A stretch of DNA of 64,000 bases from Sphingomonadales bacterium. GTDB lineage: Bacteria > Bacteroidota > Bacteroidia > UBA7662. The stretch spans positions 29,363-93,362 of the forward strand of contig VHAX01000005.1 of NCBI GenBank assembly GCA_016872215.1, written 5' to 3'. This document shows, piece after piece, positions 61,131-64,000 of this stretch. The first letter of the stretch is position 1, and every line of letters starts with the position of its first letter. The translations under genes were made by a program, and so were the position numbers. A model generated the notes under the pieces. It had not been told where the DNA came from and did no database searches. It saw only the letters and a program-made list of their open reading frames with translations.

Positions 61131-62636
61131 TTAAAAGCGCATGCCTAAACTCAACAATAGTTCGGTGCGGTATTGCCTGATGGATGCACCAAAATTGGGG
61201 GAAGGCGGCGACAAAGTATAGGGTTCGCGGTAGATATCCCGGGAACGATTCGATACACACAAATCCACCATATAGGGATCTTTGCGGTAACCCGCGCCCA
61301 ATGAAACTTCACGTTGAACACGGTTGCCCCCACCCGTGTTCAGTTCGCGCAGAAAGGGCGATGTTGTGTAGGCCATACCGACCCGAAACGCGTAGGGTCC
61401 CAGCAGGCCTTCTCCCCCCAGGCGGAAGGTGCCGGTCGACGAAAACAAAGCGTTTACGTCGCTGTTCACCCCTCTGGCCCATTCCGATGTTCCGGCGTCG
61501 AGACCTTCGGTACGAACCCGCATGCGCTGAAACGACATATGGTCGTAGCCCGCTGTGATCAGGCCCTTGTTGCGGACCACCACGGCAAGACCCACGCTGG
61601 TGCGTGCCGGTCTTCGAAATTTATACTCAAATGGTGCAAAAACCGGAGAGGAAGCGTACGCATAAGTGGGCACCGAATCGAGGGTGGCTTCCAAATCTGT
61701 TTGAAAATCCTCCTCTACTGTCAGTCGTGACGGGGGAACGTACGAAAAGCCCAGACGTAAGGCTTCTGTGGGCTTGAAAATGGCTCCGAGCTTCAATTCA
61801 AACCCATCAGCCACTGTATATATGCTTTGTATGTAGCGCAATGACTTAAATTTGAGAATGGTATCGGCCTCATCCGTTTCCGAAAACTCGGTTACCCGAT
61901 CGAACCGTGCACTGAGGATGCTGAGTGATACCCCAAAATGCAACCTATTTTGCCAGTTTCCAGCCAGTGTAAATTGATAGTCCGACATTTGTCCGCCGCT
62001 CCGGGCCTCTTCCTTCTGCCGTACTCCTCCCCCGGAAACAATCGAAAAATAATATGAGGTACTGTCACCCGGACTCTGGGGATAAATGAGTCCGGTTCGT
62101 GCTGCAAGTGCAGCGGTAAACGGATACTGTGCAGCCACAAAAGCCACTCCCGAATTAGCCTCTTCCTGAAAATAGTTGACCAGGCTCGTTTTCAGATTGA
62201 GTCCATTGAGCTGCCAGCGACCCGAATACACCGCAGTCTGATTGAGCGTGAAACCGAAATGAACCCGCCTCCATCCGGAACCGCTCTCTTGGGGCTTTTC
62301 TGCCACCACGATTCCGAGCGACGGGATACGTACGTCTCCCCGACCGCTTCGAACGCTGTTGCTCAGGTATTCAGAACGAGCCCCTTCCGACCCTAATGAG
62401 GCAGATAACCCAAGCACCGAGGTGTGAAAGCCCGCTAAACCGGCCGGATTCATGGTCGCGCCCCCCCAGTCGGCACCCAAAGCTGCAAATGACCCGCCCA
62501 ATGCAGTGAATCGAGCCGAACCCACCGGCTGAAACTGACTCAGTTGCAACATATCCAGAGCATACTGAGCATGTACTGCGCCCGAAAAAAGCAGACCGCC
62601 GGCAACCATGAAAGAGAGGATAATTGTTATCCTCAT
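61131..62636 (-). CDS. FadL/PorV-like outer-membrane protein
   Basis: Predicted outer-membrane barrel of 501 residues. The signal peptide (IILSFMVAGGLLFSGAVHA) is followed by the family start GSARFTALGGSFAALGADWGGATMNPAGLA, seen in OmpP1/FadL and related Bacteroidota porins. The rest has strand-like alternation and ends in a terminal LLLSLGMRF. Fatty acids or other hydrophobic ligands are possible substrates, which would fit the beta-oxidation genes. Its ATG overlaps the stop of the preceding lipoprotein gene by four bases (ATGA), so the two are coupled. Confidence 0.83.
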   Translation of the reverse strand: MRITIILSFMVAGGLLFSGAVHAQYALDMLQLSQFQPVGSARFTALGGSFAALGADWGGATMNPAGLAGFHTSVLGLSASLGSEGARSEYLSNSVRSGRGDVRIPSLGIVVAEKPQESGSGWRRVHFGFTLNQTAVYSGRWQLNGLNLKTSLVNYFQEEANSGVAFVAAQYPFTAALAARTGLIYPQSPGDSTSYYFSIVSGGGVRQKEEARSGGQMSDYQFTLAGNWQNRLHFGVSLSILSARFDRVTEFSETDEADTILKFKSLRYIQSIYTVADGFELKLGAIFKPTEALRLGFSYVPPSRLTVEEDFQTDLEATLDSVPTYAYASSPVFAPFEYKFRRPARTSVGLAVVVRNKGLITAGYDHMSFQRMRVRTEGLDAGTSEWARGVNSDVNALFSSTGTFRLGGEGLLGPYAFRVGMAYTTSPFLRELNTGGGNRVQREVSLGAGYRKDPYMVDLCVSNRSRDIYREPYTLSPPSPNFGASIRQYRTELLLSLGMRF

Positions 62637-63982
62637 CGTGGACGACCAGATGAGGTGGGTCTGCTTCCGTTTGATGTAGGTGTGGAAGGTCGCGAATATC
62701 CGGAGGATCCACTTCTCGAAGAAGCCGAAGGCGTGGAGGAACCCGAAGAGCGCGGCGAAGAATACGATCGAGATGGTGTCGATGACCCTGAGGGTGAGTA
62801 TGATCTCGATGGAGTGCTGGACGACGAAGATTTCGGGGTGTAGGTTCCCAAAGAACCTGACGAACCCGGGCGCGATGGGGTATATGAACGGGAAGGCGTG
62901 TACGAGCCGAAGGAACCCGACGAACCCGAGCGCGGTGGGGTATAATAGCGAGTGGATGTATGGGAACCCTTCACCTCGGCCTCTTCGGGAATACCGGTGC
63001 CAGGAGTAGCGTACGGAAAGCGTACTTCGTTTCGTTGTGGGACTTCCGCTGACCGTAGGCTGCGGGAAACCCTACCTTGTGAAGAGCCAAATATGGTAGA
63101 TTCTGTACCGGCCAATCGACGCGTTTGAGTCCTCCGGGAGCTCCCACCCGTCTCCGTCGTATTGGATGGCAATGTACCTGACGATAAATTTTGACTACCT
63201 GCGCCCGAAATACGACCTGAAAAACCACCGCCAGCCAGTGCATTGGGCTGCCGGGTCGGAGCACGGGTTTTCCCGCGTTGAACAAACCCGGGCAAGGAAG
63301 ACCCAGGCAAAGTGGCACGGGTTGGTGAAGGCTTAAGCGCGGGGACCGACGAAACCCAGATGCCCGAACCCCCATGATTCCATCCGTTCCATCCATTATT
63401 CCACCCGTTGTTCCATCCCCAATACGAATTCATGCCCCAATTGTTACACCACGGACTGCTCCAAGAATTCCATCCCCATGGATCGTATCCACCCCACCCC
63501 ATTCCGCCATACATCCAAGGATCATAGCCCCACGAACGATTTATGCCATATGGGGAACCCCAACCCATAGAAAAACCCGGGTTCATGCCCCAATAAGGGG
63601 GTAAAAATGGGTTGTAGAGCATATAGCTCCTACAGCCATAAAATCCACCCATTCCATAATTCCAGCCCGGATTGCTCCAGAGGGGGTTTCCGAACCGACC
63701 GGCCCAGCCCAGATCGGGATCATAGCGATTCAAACGGCCCGAGCGCGACAAACGCCGAACACTACGCCCGTCAGACAGGTAATCGTTGTACGGATCGCTG
63801 TCCGAATTTGGCCTGATAAAGTTTCCCGACTGACCCGCACCAGCATCGGTGTACAAATCATCGCTAAAACTCATCCGTTTCAACCGGGTCATTTCATAGG
63901 ATGAGCAACCCGTGAACACAACACTCAAGATCACCAGTGCGACAAAAGAAGACCTTCGGAAAGCTGAAAGCAGGTTCAACAT
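62633..63982 (-). CDS. Low-complexity lipoprotein with Trp/Gly/Asn and Ser/Pro/Arg regions
   Basis: Predicted lipoprotein of 449 residues. The N-terminal signal ends in the lipobox VVFTGCSS (Cys near 26). Residues about 90-200 are packed with Trp, Gly, Asn, Tyr and Pro (GMGGFYGCRSYMLYNP, WNNGWNNGWNGWNHGG). The last 130 are Ser/Pro/Arg/Gly repeats such as SYTPSRSYTPSRPGSSG. No enzyme motif is seen. The positive, disordered tail could bind polysaccharide, peptidoglycan or nucleic acid at the surface. It is coupled to the FadL-like gene by a four-base overlap. Confidence 0.75.
   Translation of the reverse strand: MLNLLSAFRRSSFVALVILSVVFTGCSSYEMTRLKRMSFSDDLYTDAGAGQSGNFIRPNSDSDPYNDYLSDGRSVRRLSRSGRLNRYDPDLGWAGRFGNPLWSNPGWNYGMGGFYGCRSYMLYNPFLPPYWGMNPGFSMGWGSPYGINRSWGYDPWMYGGMGWGGYDPWGWNSWSSPWCNNWGMNSYWGWNNGWNNGWNGWNHGGSGIWVSSVPALKPSPTRATLPGSSLPGFVQRGKTRAPTRQPNALAGGGFSGRISGAGSQNLSSGTLPSNTTETGGSSRRTQTRRLAGTESTIFGSSQGRVSRSLRSAEVPQRNEVRFPYATPGTGIPEEAEVKGSHTSTRYYTPPRSGSSGSFGSYTPSRSYTPSRPGSSGSLGTYTPKSSSSSTPSRSYSPSGSSTPSRSYSSPRSSGSSTPSASSRSGSSGYSRPSTPTSNGSRPTSSGRPR
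62851..62945. repeat. Two 35 bp near-identical repeats, 60 bp period, in the lipoprotein gene
   Basis: AAGAACCTGACGAACCCGGG (from 62851) and AGGAACCCGACGAACCCGAG (from 62911) continue into the same CGCG-TGGGGTATA. They encode the Ser-Gly-Ser repeats of the tail and could shrink or grow by slippage. Confidence 0.7.
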
Positions 63983-64000
63983 GACGTCATTTTTAAGACA

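Noticed and set aside
1-64000. Mobile elements or genomic island
   Set aside because: No transposase, integrase, terminal repeats or tRNA-end duplication was seen; the genes are typical chromosomal ones.

Overview
The window reads as chromosomal DNA of a member of the Bacteroidota. The indicators are PorQ of the type IX secretion system, an exported protein with a type IX C-terminal sorting domain, a long TonB-dependent-receptor-type outer-membrane protein with an N-terminal carboxypeptidase-regulatory-like domain, and many copies of the Bacteroidota -7 promoter element TAnnTTTG in front of genes that lack Shine-Dalgarno sequences. I cannot fix order or genus from sequence alone. Nothing looks mobile: there is no transposase, integrase, phage gene or CRISPR array, and all but the first gene appear intact.

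Layout. (1) 1-5600: end of a MarR-like regulator, then a fadN-fadA-fadE beta-oxidation operon. (2) 5700-8400: porQ with a small lipoprotein gene, divergent from a LuxE-like acyl-protein synthetase. (3) 8450-14650: alpha-glucan cluster with a lipoprotein GH13 amylase, a cytosolic GH31 glucosidase, an SLC45-like sugar transporter and lgt. (4) 14660-19000: dnaA-hisS-hutH on the minus strand, with a DnaA box and a palindrome upstream of dnaA. (5) 19197-21452: a 5'-nucleotidase split into two exported proteins behind a small membrane protein. (6) 21500-26800: A-type Fe-S carrier, DEAD-box helicase, cmk, typA, tRNA-Asp and tRNA-Gly. (7) 26800-35940: acetyltransferase, MFS carrier, type IX cargo, outer-membrane receptor, hot-dog thioesterase, PLP lyase. 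(8) 36050-42574: an m5C methyltransferase, then mpl, exonuclease, mtaB, guaA in one minus-strand series. (9) 42695-48340: metallo-hydrolase plus HAD pair, lon, rsgA, dtd, mazG-like. (10) 48340-56000: BASS transporter, gcvT-comB, LpxD-like protein, rnhB, a six-repeat secreted protein, SDR, mlaEF. (11) 56120-64000: sucD, nupC, etfB-etfA-bifunctional nuclease, TPR protein, FadL/PorV-like porin and a low-complexity lipoprotein.

How the genes work together. The fadNAE operon and the electron transfer flavoprotein pair fit one fatty-acid oxidation route, with EtfAB the expected electron acceptor of FadE. The glucan cluster combines surface or periplasmic cleavage, import and cytosolic hydrolysis without SusCD. 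Much of the rest is core information processing and cell-envelope housekeeping.

Main unexpected signal. Many genes carry a TAnnTTTG-like box only 3-7 bp before the start codon (cmk, rsgA, gcvT, rnhB, nupC, a membrane protein gene, and less perfectly a BASS transporter, an SDR, luxE-like and a metallo-hydrolase gene). That places the transcription start at or next to the start codon, predicting leaderless mRNAs. It also fixes some starts, most clearly a GTG for cmk 27 codons inside the longest ORF. Several divergent pairs have -7 boxes only 12-21 bp apart. Palindromes sit in operator positions at the amylase, lon and repeat-protein promoters. I did not find a clear undescribed multi-gene system.
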